Below, one piece after another: positions 46,814 through 57,840 of a DNA stretch of 64,000 nt. The DNA is from Thalassorhabdomicrobium marinisediminis (GTDB taxonomy: Bacteria > Pseudomonadota > Alphaproteobacteria > Rhodobacterales > Rhodobacteraceae). Position 1 is the first letter of the stretch. Each line of letters opens with the position of its first letter. Below the pieces are notes generated by a model that was not told the origin of the DNA, ran no database searches, and saw only the letters and a list, made by a program, of their open reading frames with translations. Position numbers and translations under genes: made by a program. The DNA is taken from the NCBI RefSeq assembly GCF_003072065.1, contig NZ_QCYG01000001.1:62001-126000 (forward strand). Reading direction: 5' to 3'.

Positions 46814-47343
46814 AGTGGCTGTTGATGATCCCCGTGATCCTCTTCGCGGGCCTCGCCGGGCTTTTCGCGGCGGGGATGTTTCTGGGGCAGGGGGATGAGC
46901 TTCCCTCGGCCCTGATCGGCGCGCCCGCGCCCGAGACACAAGTGGACCCCATCGACGGCCTGCGCCCGCTGACCGACGACATGCTGCGCGATGGCGAAGT
47001 GAAGATCGTCAACTTTTGGGCCAGCTGGTGCGCGCCTTGCCGGGTGGAACATCCCAACCTGACCGCGCTGGCCGAGGAGGGGGTGCCGGTCTACGGCGTC
47101 AATTACAAGGATCTGGACGCCAACGCGCGGGCCTTTCTGGACGATCTGGGCGATCCCTATCGCGCTGTCGGTGCCGACCCGCGCGGGCTTCAGGCCATCG
47201 ACTGGGGCGTCTATGGCGTGCCCGAAACCTTTCTTCTGGACGGCGACGGCACGATCCTGCTCCGCATGGCCGCCCCTGTGACACAACGTGAATTGGCGAA
47301 CCGTCTGCGCCCCGCGCTGGACGCTGCATTGGAGGCAAAATGA
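46810..47343 (+). CDS. ccmG: Thiol-disulfide interchange protein CcmG (DsbE)
   Basis: Membrane-anchored periplasmic thioredoxin that keeps apocytochrome c reduced. The 177-aa protein has an N-terminal helix (3-25), FWASWCAPCRVEHP with the active-site WCAPC, and GVYGVPETFLLDGDG with the cis-Pro. ATGA overlaps at both ends (ccmD and manB). ccmE, ccmF and ccmH are not in the window. Confidence 0.95.
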   Translation: MKWLLMIPVILFAGLAGLFAAGMFLGQGDELPSALIGAPAPETQVDPIDGLRPLTDDMLRDGEVKIVNFWASWCAPCRVEHPNLTALAEEGVPVYGVNYKDLDANARAFLDDLGDPYRAVGADPRGLQAIDWGVYGVPETFLLDGDGTILLRMAAPVTQRELANRLRPALDAALEAK

Positions 47344-48695
47344 CCCTGACCTGTTTCAAAAGCTACGACGTGCGCGGCAAACTCGGCGAGGAGTTGACCG
47401 AGAGGATCTGCGAAGCCATCGGCCGCGCCTTTGCCCGCGTGATGGGGCCCGAAACCGTGGTCACCGGTCGCGACATCCGTGACAGCAGCGCCGCCCTGCA
47501 AGAGGCCCTGCACCGCGGTCTGGTGGCCGAGGGCGTCACCGTCTACGACATCGGTCTTTGCGGCACGGAAGAGGTTTATTTCGCCACCGACCATTATGGC
47601 GCGGGTGGCGGGTTGATGGTCACCGCGTCGCACAATCCCATCGATTACAACGGCATCAAGCTGGTGCGCGAAGGCGCGCGGCCGATCTCCTCCGACACCG
47701 GGCTGGGTGACATTCAGGCCATGGTCGAGGCCGGTGACTTCGGCGAGGCCCCCGGCGGCGGCCGGGTTGAGGTGCGCGATCCCCGGCCGGCCTATGTCGA
47801 CCACTTGCGCGGTTTCGTTCCGCCCGAAGGGTTGCGCCCGCTCAAGATCGTGGTCAACGCGGGCAATGGCGCGGCGGGCCCGACCTTCGACGCGCTGGCG
47901 GAGAAGCTCGACGCGCCCTGGACCTTCACCCGCGTCCACCATGCGCCAGACGGAAGCTTCCCCAACGGCATCCCGAACCCGCTTCTGCCCGAAAACCGCA
48001 GCGCCACGGCGCAGGCGGTGGTCGAGGCGGGCGCCGATCTTGGCGTGGCTTGGGACGGCGATTTCGACCGCTGTTTCTTCTTTGACGAAACCGGCGCTTT
48101 CCTTGACGGAGAATATGTCGTGGCCCTGCTGGGCTCGGCCTTCTGCCGGAAAGAAGAGGGCGCGAAGATCGTCCATGATCCGCGCGTGATCTGGTCAACT
48201 CTGGCGACGGTCGAAGGCGCGGGCGGCACTGCAATCGCGTCGCGCGTGGGGCACAGCCACATCAAGAAAATCATGCGCGACCACGACGCGGCCTATGGCG
48301 GAGAGATGTCGGCGCACCATTATTTCCGCGATTTCATGTATTGCGACAGCGGCATGATCCCGTGGCTTCTGGTTGCCGAACTCGTGTCCCGCTCCGACCG
48401 GAGCCTGAGCGAGATGGTGGCCCGGATGCGGCAGGACTACCCCTCATCCGGCGAGATCAATTTCCGCGTCAGCGACAAAGCGGCCGCCATCGCCGCCTTT
48501 GAGGACGCCTATCTCGACCAGGCCCAAGCGGTGGACCGCCTTGACGGAGTCTCGCTCGACATGGGCGACTGGCGGGTGAACGTGCGCCAGTCGAACACGG
48601 AACCGGTGCTGCGGCTCAACGTCGAAGCGCGGGGCGACCGGGCGCTGCTGGACGAGAAAGTCTCCGAAATCTCGGCCCTTCTGTCGCAACACTGA
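47340..48695 (+). CDS. manB: Phosphomannomutase/phosphoglucomutase
   Basis: Alpha-D-phosphohexomutase making mannose-1-P or glucose-1-P for surface sugars. The 451-aa protein has the phosphoserine loop TASHNP (Ser97), the metal loop DGDFDR and the sugar loop GEMSAHHYF, plus RQSNTEPVLRL. The start overlaps ccmG (ATGA), an unusual coupling of a sugar enzyme to cytochrome maturation. Confidence 0.94.
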   Translation: MTLTCFKSYDVRGKLGEELTERICEAIGRAFARVMGPETVVTGRDIRDSSAALQEALHRGLVAEGVTVYDIGLCGTEEVYFATDHYGAGGGLMVTASHNPIDYNGIKLVREGARPISSDTGLGDIQAMVEAGDFGEAPGGGRVEVRDPRPAYVDHLRGFVPPEGLRPLKIVVNAGNGAAGPTFDALAEKLDAPWTFTRVHHAPDGSFPNGIPNPLLPENRSATAQAVVEAGADLGVAWDGDFDRCFFFDETGAFLDGEYVVALLGSAFCRKEEGAKIVHDPRVIWSTLATVEGAGGTAIASRVGHSHIKKIMRDHDAAYGGEMSAHHYFRDFMYCDSGMIPWLLVAELVSRSDRSLSEMVARMRQDYPSSGEINFRVSDKAAAIAAFEDAYLDQAQAVDRLDGVSLDMGDWRVNVRQSNTEPVLRLNVEARGDRALLDEKVSEISALLSQH

Positions 48696-48750
48696 CCTCC
48701 CGGGCCGCGCCCCGCCGCGGCTCCCACTTCCCTCCATCAAACGCCCAAAT

Positions 48751-48773
48751 CCCGACGCGCCCTCCGCGTCGGG
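48751..48773. terminator. Hairpin between manB and acnA
   Basis: CCCGACGCG and CGCGTCGGG pair perfectly around CCCTC, 56 bp past the manB stop. It may end manB transcription; no T-run follows. Confidence 0.45.
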
Positions 48774-48840
48774 CGGCCCGTGGCTGCGCGCCACGCCCCC
48801 CGCTTCTCTGGTTCCCAAATACCTAAATCCCAAACTCCAA

Positions 48841-48875
48841 AAGAAAACCGCGCGGCCCATGGGACCGCGCGGTTT
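48841..48875 (-). terminator. Rho-independent terminator of acnA
   Basis: An 11-bp stem (48845-48855 with 48865-48875, AAACCGCGCGG) is followed on the minus strand by TTTTCTTTT. It begins 29 bp past the acnA stop. Confidence 0.85.
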
Positions 48876-48903
48876 CAACCACTTATCGCGTTCACCTGAC
48901 CGA

Positions 48904-51678
<2,775 letters not shown>

Positions 51679-51719
51679 GACGGTCTCTCCTGCTGCTGCA
51701 TGGGACGTGATTCTGTCGC

Positions 51720-51748
51720 GGTATACTATTGCACACAATTCCTGCCAA
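51720..51748 (-). promoter_or_regulatory. acnA: Candidate sigma-70 promoter of acnA
   Basis: On the minus strand TTGGCA, a 17-bp spacer and TATACC give a good sigma-70 match with a leader of about 35 nt to the start codon. Confidence 0.55.
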
Positions 51749-51944
51749 GGGGCCGATGCGCTGTATTTGAGGTGTTTTCACACGGACCCCCGTAAGGCGG
51801 GCAGACAGCGACCGGGCAAGGGCGGGCAAGGGCCGCGATGCGGTCCCGCGGCCACAGAAGGTGAATGTAACAGGCCCCTCGCAAACGGTTGATTGGCACG
51901 CACCGGCGCCCTGCGATAGGCACGGTGCAACCACAGGATATCTT

Positions 51945-52637
51945 ATGCGCCAGTTTCTTGCCAGTCTCCTTACCCTAGCGGCCTTCGCGACCCCGGTTGT
52001 GGCCGAGGGGCCCGTGGTGGTTGAGCTTTATACCTCGCAAGGCTGTTCAAGCTGCCCGCCCGCGGACGAGATGTTGCTTGAGCTGGCCGACCGGCCCGAC
52101 GTTCTGGCCCTGGCGCTGCACGTGGATTACTGGGATTACATCGGCTGGGCCGACGCCTTTGCCGATCCGGCGTTCACCCGACGGCAGCAGGCCTATGCCA
52201 AGGTTGCGGGCAGCCGGTCGATCTATACCCCGCAGATGGTGATCGGCGGGCAGGATCACGTGATCGGCAGCAAGCCGATGGATGTGATGGAACTGATTGA
52301 GGCACATCGCGACAGCAAGACCGAGGTGCAGATCGCCTTGCACCGCGACGAGGGCGGGCTGGTGATCACCGGCGCCGCCGCCGCGCCCTTCGACGCAAGC
52401 GCAATCGTGCAGGTGGTGCGGTTCGTGCCGCAACGGACGGTGGATATCCAGCATGGCGAGAACGCGGGAAAATCCATCGTTTATGCCAACATCGTCACCG
52501 AATGGCGCCGCGTTGGTCATTGGAGCGGCGCGCGCGACCTGCACTTGACGGTGCCCGGTCCGGACGAGGGCCCCGTCGCGGTGATCGTGCAAGAGCGGGG
52601 GCCCGGAGCGGTGCTTGCGGCGGCGCGTCTGCCCTAG
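51945..52637 (+). CDS. Secreted DUF1223 thioredoxin-like protein
   Basis: 230-aa exported protein with signal peptide MRQFLASLLTLAAFATPVVA cut before EGPVV. The ELYTSQGCSSCPPAD stretch (Cys34, Cys37) is the DUF1223 hallmark and suggests a thiol/disulfide or metal site; HVDYWDYIGW and YTPQMVIGG follow. Function unproven. It is divergent from acnA over a 266-bp spacer. Confidence 0.88.
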   Translation: MRQFLASLLTLAAFATPVVAEGPVVVELYTSQGCSSCPPADEMLLELADRPDVLALALHVDYWDYIGWADAFADPAFTRRQQAYAKVAGSRSIYTPQMVIGGQDHVIGSKPMDVMELIEAHRDSKTEVQIALHRDEGGLVITGAAAAPFDASAIVQVVRFVPQRTVDIQHGENAGKSIVYANIVTEWRRVGHWSGARDLHLTVPGPDEGPVAVIVQERGPGAVLAAARLP

Positions 52638-52639
52638 GG

Positions 52640-53680
52640 TCAGGCGGCTTCGTCTTCCTCGACGATCAGGGTGATCGTGCCCGCATCGACGGCAGCGCGG
52701 ATCGCGCTGACCACGGCGGTCTGGGCCGCCTCTGCTTCGGACTGCTTGATCGTACCGACTTCGCCCATCTCCTCACGCAGGTTGTCAGCCATCCGGGTGG
52801 ACATGTTGTCGAGCAGGTGATCGGCGGCCGCAGCCAGCGGCCCGTCCGTGCCCGCCGCCGCGCCAAGCGCACGCACCAGATCGGCCTGATCGATGTCGCG
52901 CAGGATCTTGGGCACGTCCAGCGCCGCCAGCCGCGCGGGAATGTCGGCGAAGGTGAAGATCGCCTTGCGCACCCCCTCACCAAAGCTGCGATCCTCGGCC
53001 ATGAGTCCTTCAAGCACCTGATCCCTGGTCGAAGCCGGGCTGGAGTTGAGGATCGCCCCGATGCGGCTTTCGGCGGTCTCGGCAAAGGCGGGCAGGGCCG
53101 CGCCGCAGTATTGCTGCGCCAGACCGGTGCCGATCCGGGCGATGGCATCGGCGCGGATGGTGGTCGTGCGCGACATGGCATAGGCGATGCGGCGCGCGAC
53201 CTCACCGGGGACAAGGCCAAGCAATTCCGCCGCCTTCGCCGTGGGCAGTTTGGACAGCAGGATCGCCGCAACCTCGGGGCTTTCGCCTTCGGTGATCGGG
53301 ATCATCTCTTCGGCGGAAAGGTCCATCACGATGGCCCAGGGGTCGCGCCCCGAGGTGCCGGCCGCTTCTTCGCGCAGCCGCGCCACGGTGCTGGACGAGA
53401 TGCGCCCGTCGAGCGATTTCAGCGCCGCCTCGACGCTGCCCGGCGCGGTGAGGGCGACGTCAGCCAGTTCGGTGGCAAATTCGCGGGCCACGCTGTGCAG
53501 CGTTTCGCGGTCGATCAGGTTGAGCGCGCCCAGCTCCCGCGTGAGGCGCGCCTGCGCCGCTTCGGGCAGGTCGCTCAGCGGCAGGTCCCCGCCATCGCGC
53601 AGCAGCAGTTGCACCACCATCGCGGCCTTGCGCGAACGCGAGAGGGAAGAACGGGGGGCGGTTGTGGGAAGTCCGGTCAC
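52640..53680 (-). CDS. fliG: Flagellar motor switch protein FliG
   Basis: Cytoplasmic rotor protein that meets the stator and sets torque and switching. The 346-aa protein has the FliG N, middle and C domains: SRSRKAAMVVQLLL, SPEVAAILLSKLP (middle, EHPQ-like region weak), and the C-terminal VPKILRDIDQADLVRAL followed by NMSTRMADNLREEM. A GTG start is used. No other flagellar gene is in the window. It converges with the DUF1223 gene, 2 bp apart. Confidence 0.9.
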   Translation of the reverse strand: MTGLPTTAPRSSLSRSRKAAMVVQLLLRDGGDLPLSDLPEAAQARLTRELGALNLIDRETLHSVAREFATELADVALTAPGSVEAALKSLDGRISSSTVARLREEAAGTSGRDPWAIVMDLSAEEMIPITEGESPEVAAILLSKLPTAKAAELLGLVPGEVARRIAYAMSRTTTIRADAIARIGTGLAQQYCGAALPAFAETAESRIGAILNSSPASTRDQVLEGLMAEDRSFGEGVRKAIFTFADIPARLAALDVPKILRDIDQADLVRALGAAAGTDGPLAAAADHLLDNMSTRMADNLREEMGEVGTIKQSEAEAAQTAVVSAIRAAVDAGTITLIVEEDEAA

Positions 53681-53849
53681 GGGCGGCGATCCTTGGAATC
53701 TGGTCGCCCCCGTTTAACCGCAGCTTGGTGAAAGCAGTCTTAACGGGCGCCGCCCGAATCGCGCCACGGTGATAAAGCTGCGGTCGCGCAGCGCCCAATA
53801 ACGGGCAAGCGGCGCGGGTATGCACCTTTAGGTTGTATCTTAGGGGGAC

Positions 53850-54335
53850 TTATTGGTGCGTCATTTTGACCGAGAGGTCATGCAGACGCGCGCGCAGATC
53901 GTCGCTCATCCCGGTTTTTGACGCGGTCAGGTCGTGCAGATGTTTGACGCAGCGGCTCAGTTCCTCGATTTCCTCATCGGTGAATTCGCGGTCATTGCGC
54001 GCGAAGCCCGCGACGCTGCGGCTGCCATCGGTTTCGGTTGAAATGGCCACGCCGAAGCCCATCTCATGCTCTTGTGATTGGGCAAAAATATCGTGGTCGT
54101 CTAAATGTTTAAGGGAAGACCAACGCTTCGAGCCAGTTTCGCTGAGGCCCCAGCGCACGATGGGGTCAACCATGACGTAACCTTTTTCGGAGTAGGTGTC
54201 GGTCCAGGCTTTCGGATAGGTCTGGAACAGAAAATCAGGAGAGGTGAGGCGGATGTGGAACGCAATGGCGAAGCCCGAGGGCGACATTGCCTCCATTGTT
54301 TCCAAATGGGATTTAATCTTCGAGAGCTCAGGCAT
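53850..54335 (-). CDS. LuxR-like autoinducer-binding protein lacking the DNA-binding domain
   Basis: 161-aa protein made only of a LuxR-type autoinducer-binding domain. The pocket residues of the family are all present: Trp44, Tyr48, Asp57-Pro58, Trp72 and a Gly near 93-95. It ends at LHDLSVKMTHQ with no GerE-type helix-turn-helix, and the frame downstream holds none, so this is a whole gene rather than a visible break. It is divergent from the full-length LuxR gene, with a shared 144-bp promoter region. It could bind AHL without acting on DNA, as an antagonist, heterodimer partner or sink. Role inferred. Confidence 0.85.
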   Translation of the reverse strand: MPELSKIKSHLETMEAMSPSGFAIAFHIRLTSPDFLFQTYPKAWTDTYSEKGYVMVDPIVRWGLSETGSKRWSSLKHLDDHDIFAQSQEHEMGFGVAISTETDGSRSVAGFARNDREFTDEEIEELSRCVKHLHDLTASKTGMSDDLRARLHDLSVKMTHQ

Positions 54336-54360
54336 TGGTATTGGTCCACTCGCTTTGCAG

Positions 54361-54390
54361 TTGCCAGACTGCGCCAGGTCGCAGTATGCT
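54361..54390 (+). promoter_or_regulatory. Candidate luxR promoter
   Basis: TTGCCA (54361-54366), an 18-bp spacer and TATGCT (54385-54390). The 18-bp dyad lies inside the spacer, so a bound regulator would cover the promoter. Confidence 0.45.
54368..54385. promoter_or_regulatory. Lux/tra-box-like 18-bp dyad
   Basis: ACTGCG-CCAGGT-CGCAGT is a perfect 6-bp inverted repeat with a 6-bp centre, the size of known LuxR/TraR boxes. It sits between the two divergent LuxR-type genes, so LuxR could act on both. Binding is inferred. Confidence 0.5.
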
Positions 54391-54479
54391 ATATGCTTTA
54401 GTCGGTCGCCGGATGGAAGGTGTTCTTGTTCCCAAATAACAGCGACACCTACTTTGATCGACCGACGGGGTGCCCCGCG

Positions 54480-55088
54480 GTGAGAGAGCTTGTTTCTACA
54501 GACGATGTCGCAGAGCTGGCGACGAAAGGGTATTACCTTGCCTTGCGCGTCGGTTTCGCCTTTCCCCTGGAAGAGGTGAACGAACTGCCCCCAGCTTGGG
54601 TCGAGCACTACACCACGCACCGGTTCATGCTGCATGATCCTGTGATCCGCTGGAATTACGCCAATATCGGTGCCATCCGCTGGAGCGAGATCACGTTGGA
54701 CGACCCTATGCGCGTGCTTGATCAGGCGCAGACCTTCGGGCTGCGCTATGGGGCGGCGGTCGCCTGTTTTGACGGGGACCGCGGCGGCCAGCGGTCCTTC
54801 GGCCATTTTGCCCGGGCCGACCGGGAATTCGAGCAGGACGAGATCGACGCGCTGTACCGGTATGTGGAAAAGCTGCACCGCGCGAAAGCACCTCCGACGA
54901 ATTTGACAGCGGCGGAGCTTGAAGCCCTGAAAATGGTCATGGACGGGCTGCGGCTGAAACAGATCGCCCATGCGCTTGGCGTGACCGAGGGGGCCGTGAA
55001 GCAGCGTCTGAAGAACGCCAAGACAAAGCTCAACGCGCAAACCTCCGCGCAGGCGGCGGCCATGGTCAAAGAATTTAACCTGATTTGA
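54480..55088 (+). CDS. luxR: LuxR family quorum-sensing regulator
   Basis: AHL-responsive transcription factor. In the 202-aa form the ligand pocket has Trp40, Tyr44, Asp53-Pro54, Trp68 and Gly91; the GerE-type HTH covers about 142-202 (LTAAELEALKMVMDG, IAHALGVTEGAVKQRLKNAK). I place the start at GTG 54480 so its N-terminus lines up with the paired HTH-less protein; GTG 54420 with GGATGGAAG just upstream would add 20 residues and also fits the promoter. It lies 148 bp upstream of luxI. Confidence 0.9.
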   Translation: MRELVSTDDVAELATKGYYLALRVGFAFPLEEVNELPPAWVEHYTTHRFMLHDPVIRWNYANIGAIRWSEITLDDPMRVLDQAQTFGLRYGAAVACFDGDRGGQRSFGHFARADREFEQDEIDALYRYVEKLHRAKAPPTNLTAAELEALKMVMDGLRLKQIAHALGVTEGAVKQRLKNAKTKLNAQTSAQAAAMVKEFNLI

Positions 55089-55090
55089 TA

Positions 55091-55146
55091 GCGGCAAAAC
55101 CTTAACAAATCGTTAAGAAATCCCGGGGGAGGGACCTCTTTGCCGC
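55091..55146 (+). repeat. Nested inverted repeats between luxR and luxI
   Basis: GCGGCAAA (55091-55098) and TTTGCCGC (55139-55146) are perfect 8-bp arms; inside lies CTTAAC-AAATC-GTTAAG (55101-55117). In RNA this would fold as a multi-hairpin element just after the luxR stop, perhaps terminating or controlling luxI. Confidence 0.6.
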
Positions 55147-55236
55147 CTAGGGGGGAATTAAGGGCCTTTCAATTATTCATGGTTAACAATTAATTTCACC
55201 CGTCCCTAAATGAACTCGCCTAATAGGAGAGTTCAA

Positions 55237-55860
55237 ATGAAAACCATCACTTTCGACTTGTCGAATGCCCACCAGCACGGCGCTGCTTTCTTTGACTACC
55301 TCGCCCTGCGCAAACACTTCTTTGTCGATACGCTCAACTGGCAAATCCCCCACAATGCCGAGGTCGAGATGGATCAATACGACAACCCCATGGCGCGCTA
55401 CGCGCTGGTTCTGGATGACGGGGGCCGCGTGTTGGCCGGGGCGCGGGCGATGTCCACGGCGGCGCAGTGGGGCGATCATACCTACATGCTCAAGGATGCG
55501 ATGACCGGCAAGCTGTCGAGCATCCCCGGCGATCTGATCCCCGATCTGATCGAGAGTCCGGAGGTCTGGGAATGCACGCGGCTGGTGATCTCGCCCGAGG
55601 TCAAATCCATGCGAATGCGCACCCGGTGTCTTGACAGCATCGTCGAGGGGCTGATCGGAATGGCCCGTGACGAAGGGGCGAACACGTTGATTTCCCTGTC
55701 GAACCTGTGGCTGCTGCGGGCGCTCAAACGGTTGGGCTATGGCGCGGAACTGCTGGGCGCACCCTATCGCAACGATGAGGATGGCCACAAATACGCGGTC
55801 ATGGCGATTGCTGCGCGACACAAGGTGACGACGGCCCGCGAGGGGCAGGCCGCCGCGTAA
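55237..55860 (+). CDS. luxI: Acyl-homoserine-lactone synthase (LuxI family)
   Basis: Makes an N-acyl-homoserine lactone from SAM and an acyl carrier. The 207-aa protein has the invariant LuxI residues: Arg25, Phe29, Trp35, Asp46, Asp49, Arg70, Glu112 and Arg115 (WECTRLVISPE). ATAGGAGA precedes the ATG. It follows luxR and is convergent with purB. Acyl chain length cannot be read from sequence. Confidence 0.93.
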   Translation: MKTITFDLSNAHQHGAAFFDYLALRKHFFVDTLNWQIPHNAEVEMDQYDNPMARYALVLDDGGRVLAGARAMSTAAQWGDHTYMLKDAMTGKLSSIPGDLIPDLIESPEVWECTRLVISPEVKSMRMRTRCLDSIVEGLIGMARDEGANTLISLSNLWLLRALKRLGYGAELLGAPYRNDEDGHKYAVMAIAARHKVTTAREGQAAA

Positions 55861-55895
55861 GCGCCGCCCGACCCGAAGGCCGGGCAGGGGCCGGA

Positions 55896-57206
55896 TCAAT
55901 CCGCCGCGCCGAACACGCGGGCGAAGATCGTGTCCACGTGTTTGGTGTGGTAGCCGAGGTCGAACTTCTCGCGGATGGCATCTTCGCCCAGGGCGGCGAC
56001 TACTTCCGCGTCGTTCAGCAGCTCTTGCTGGAAATCCGTGCGCTCTTCCCAGACCTTCAGGGCGTTGCGCTGCACCATGGCATAGGCATCCTCGCGGCTG
56101 ACGCCGGCTTGGGTGAGCGCCAGAAGCACCCGCTGGGACATGACCAGCCCGGGGAACTTGTTCATGTTGTCGAGCATATTGTCGGGGAAAATCAGCATCT
56201 TGTCGATCACCCCGGTGAGCCGGTTCAAGGCGAAATCCAGCGTCACGGTCGCATCGGGCCCGATGCCGCGCTCCACCGAGGAATGCGAGATGTCGCGCTC
56301 ATGCCAGAGTGTGACATTCTCCATCGCCGGAATCACCGTCATGCGCACCAGCCGTGCCAGCCCGGTGAGGTTTTCGGTCAGCACGGGGTTTTTCTTGTGC
56401 GGCATCGCGCTTGAACCCTTCTGGCCCATGGAGAAGAACTCCGCCCCCTCAAGCACTTCGGTGCGCTGCATGTGGCGCACTTCCGTGGCGATGTTCTCGA
56501 TGGACGACGCGATGACGCCCAGGGTGGCGAAGAACATCGCGTGCCGGTCGCGGGGGATCACCTGCGTGCTGATCGGCTCGGGGCGCAGACCGAGTTTTTC
56601 GCAGACGTGTTCCTCGACCCGCGGGTCGATGTTGGCGAAGGTGCCCACGGCGCCGGAAATCGCCCCCGTCGAGACCTCGTCCCGGGCCTGTTTCATCCGC
56701 GCAAGGTTGCGGTCCATCTCGGCATAGAACCGCGCGAAAGTCAGGCCCATGGTCGTGGGTTCGGCGTGGATTCCGTGGCTGCGGCCCACGCGCACGGTCA
56801 TCTTGTGCTCCATCGCCCGTTTCTTCAGCGCCGCCAGCAGGGCTTCGAGATCCGCGATGAGGATATCGGCCGCGCGCACCAGTTGCACGTTCAGGCAGGT
56901 GTCGAGCACATCCGAAGATGTCATGCCCTGATGCACAAAACGCGCTTCATCCGCGCCGACGTGTTCGGCCAGATGGGTCAGGAAAGCGATTACGTCGTGC
57001 TTGGTGACGGCCTCGATCTCGTCGATGCGGGCGACGTCGAACTCCACATCCTTGGCCGTCCAGACCGCTTCGGCATTCTCGCGCGGGATCACGCCAAGGT
57101 CGGCCATGGCGTCGCAGGCGTGGGCCTCGATCTCGTACCAGATGCGGAATTTCGTGGCGGGCTCCCAGATCTGGGTCATTTCGGGGCGGGCATAACGGGG
57201 GATCAT
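55896..57206 (-). CDS. purB: Adenylosuccinate lyase
   Basis: Cleaves SAICAR and adenylosuccinate in purine synthesis. The 436-aa protein has the superfamily signature GSSAMPHKKNP, TSSDVLDTCLN and VGRSHGIHAEPTT. ATG 57206 (MIPRYARPEM) is the usual start; a TTG two codons upstream is less likely. Convergent with luxI over 35 bp. Confidence 0.96.
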   Translation of the reverse strand: MIPRYARPEMTQIWEPATKFRIWYEIEAHACDAMADLGVIPRENAEAVWTAKDVEFDVARIDEIEAVTKHDVIAFLTHLAEHVGADEARFVHQGMTSSDVLDTCLNVQLVRAADILIADLEALLAALKKRAMEHKMTVRVGRSHGIHAEPTTMGLTFARFYAEMDRNLARMKQARDEVSTGAISGAVGTFANIDPRVEEHVCEKLGLRPEPISTQVIPRDRHAMFFATLGVIASSIENIATEVRHMQRTEVLEGAEFFSMGQKGSSAMPHKKNPVLTENLTGLARLVRMTVIPAMENVTLWHERDISHSSVERGIGPDATVTLDFALNRLTGVIDKMLIFPDNMLDNMNKFPGLVMSQRVLLALTQAGVSREDAYAMVQRNALKVWEERTDFQQELLNDAEVVAALGEDAIREKFDLGYHTKHVDTIFARVFGAAD

Positions 57207-57335
57207 GGGCAACGGGCCTTTACGTGAGGTTCAAAAGCAGATGCCCGCGTCATAAGCTGCGCGCAGGTCGGTCACAAGAGAGAGGGCAGGCCGCAAGGGG
57301 CGGTTTTGCCGCCGGACGGGCGGAACGGGGGTCGC

Positions 57336-57755
57336 GTGACACGAACATTGGCAGATTTCATCGGGCGCTACGCGGTCGCGCGCGAGATCGAGGATCACCT
57401 CACCGGCGGGCGCACGCGCTTCACAGGCGTGGCCGAAATTGTGGCGCAGAACGCAGGCGCGCACTACCGCGAGAGGGGGCGTCTGACCCTGCCCACGGGG
57501 CAAGAGGTGATGGCCGAGCGGCGCTATCTGTGGCGGCCGGAGGAGGAGGCGATTGCGGTGGATTTCGCGGATGGCGCGCCGTTTCACCGGTTCGATCCTT
57601 CCCTCGGGGGGGCCGCAAGCGCGCATCTGTGCGGCGCGGACGTGTATCGCGGCGGCTATGACTTCACCGGCTGGCCCGAATGGTCCCTGCTGTGGGAGGT
57701 GTCCGGCCCGCGCAAAAGCTACCGGTCGCGCACCGTCTTCCGACCCGATCCATAG
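57336..57755 (+). CDS. DUF6314 family protein
   Basis: 139-aa protein common in Rhodobacterales, function unknown. Features: LADFIGRYAVAREIEDHLTGGRTRFTGVAEI, then RYLWRPEEEAIAVDFADG and GADVYRGGYDFTGWPEWSLLWEVSGPRKSYRS. The fold may be a lipocalin-like beta barrel. GTG 57336 is the start. Confidence 0.8.
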   Translation: MTRTLADFIGRYAVAREIEDHLTGGRTRFTGVAEIVAQNAGAHYRERGRLTLPTGQEVMAERRYLWRPEEEAIAVDFADGAPFHRFDPSLGGAASAHLCGADVYRGGYDFTGWPEWSLLWEVSGPRKSYRSRTVFRPDP

Positions 57756-57840
57756 GCGGCCCGCCACGGCTTCGCACTTGCAGAAAGCCCGGTGCTGGGG
57801 CATCACTTGGGCAATGACATGCAACAAAGGAGCCTGACAG

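Noticed and set aside
54351-54380. Second possible lux-box-like repeat AGTTGCCAGA/TGCGCCAGGT
   Set aside because: Only about half the positions match; the dyad at 54368-54385 is perfect and overlaps it.
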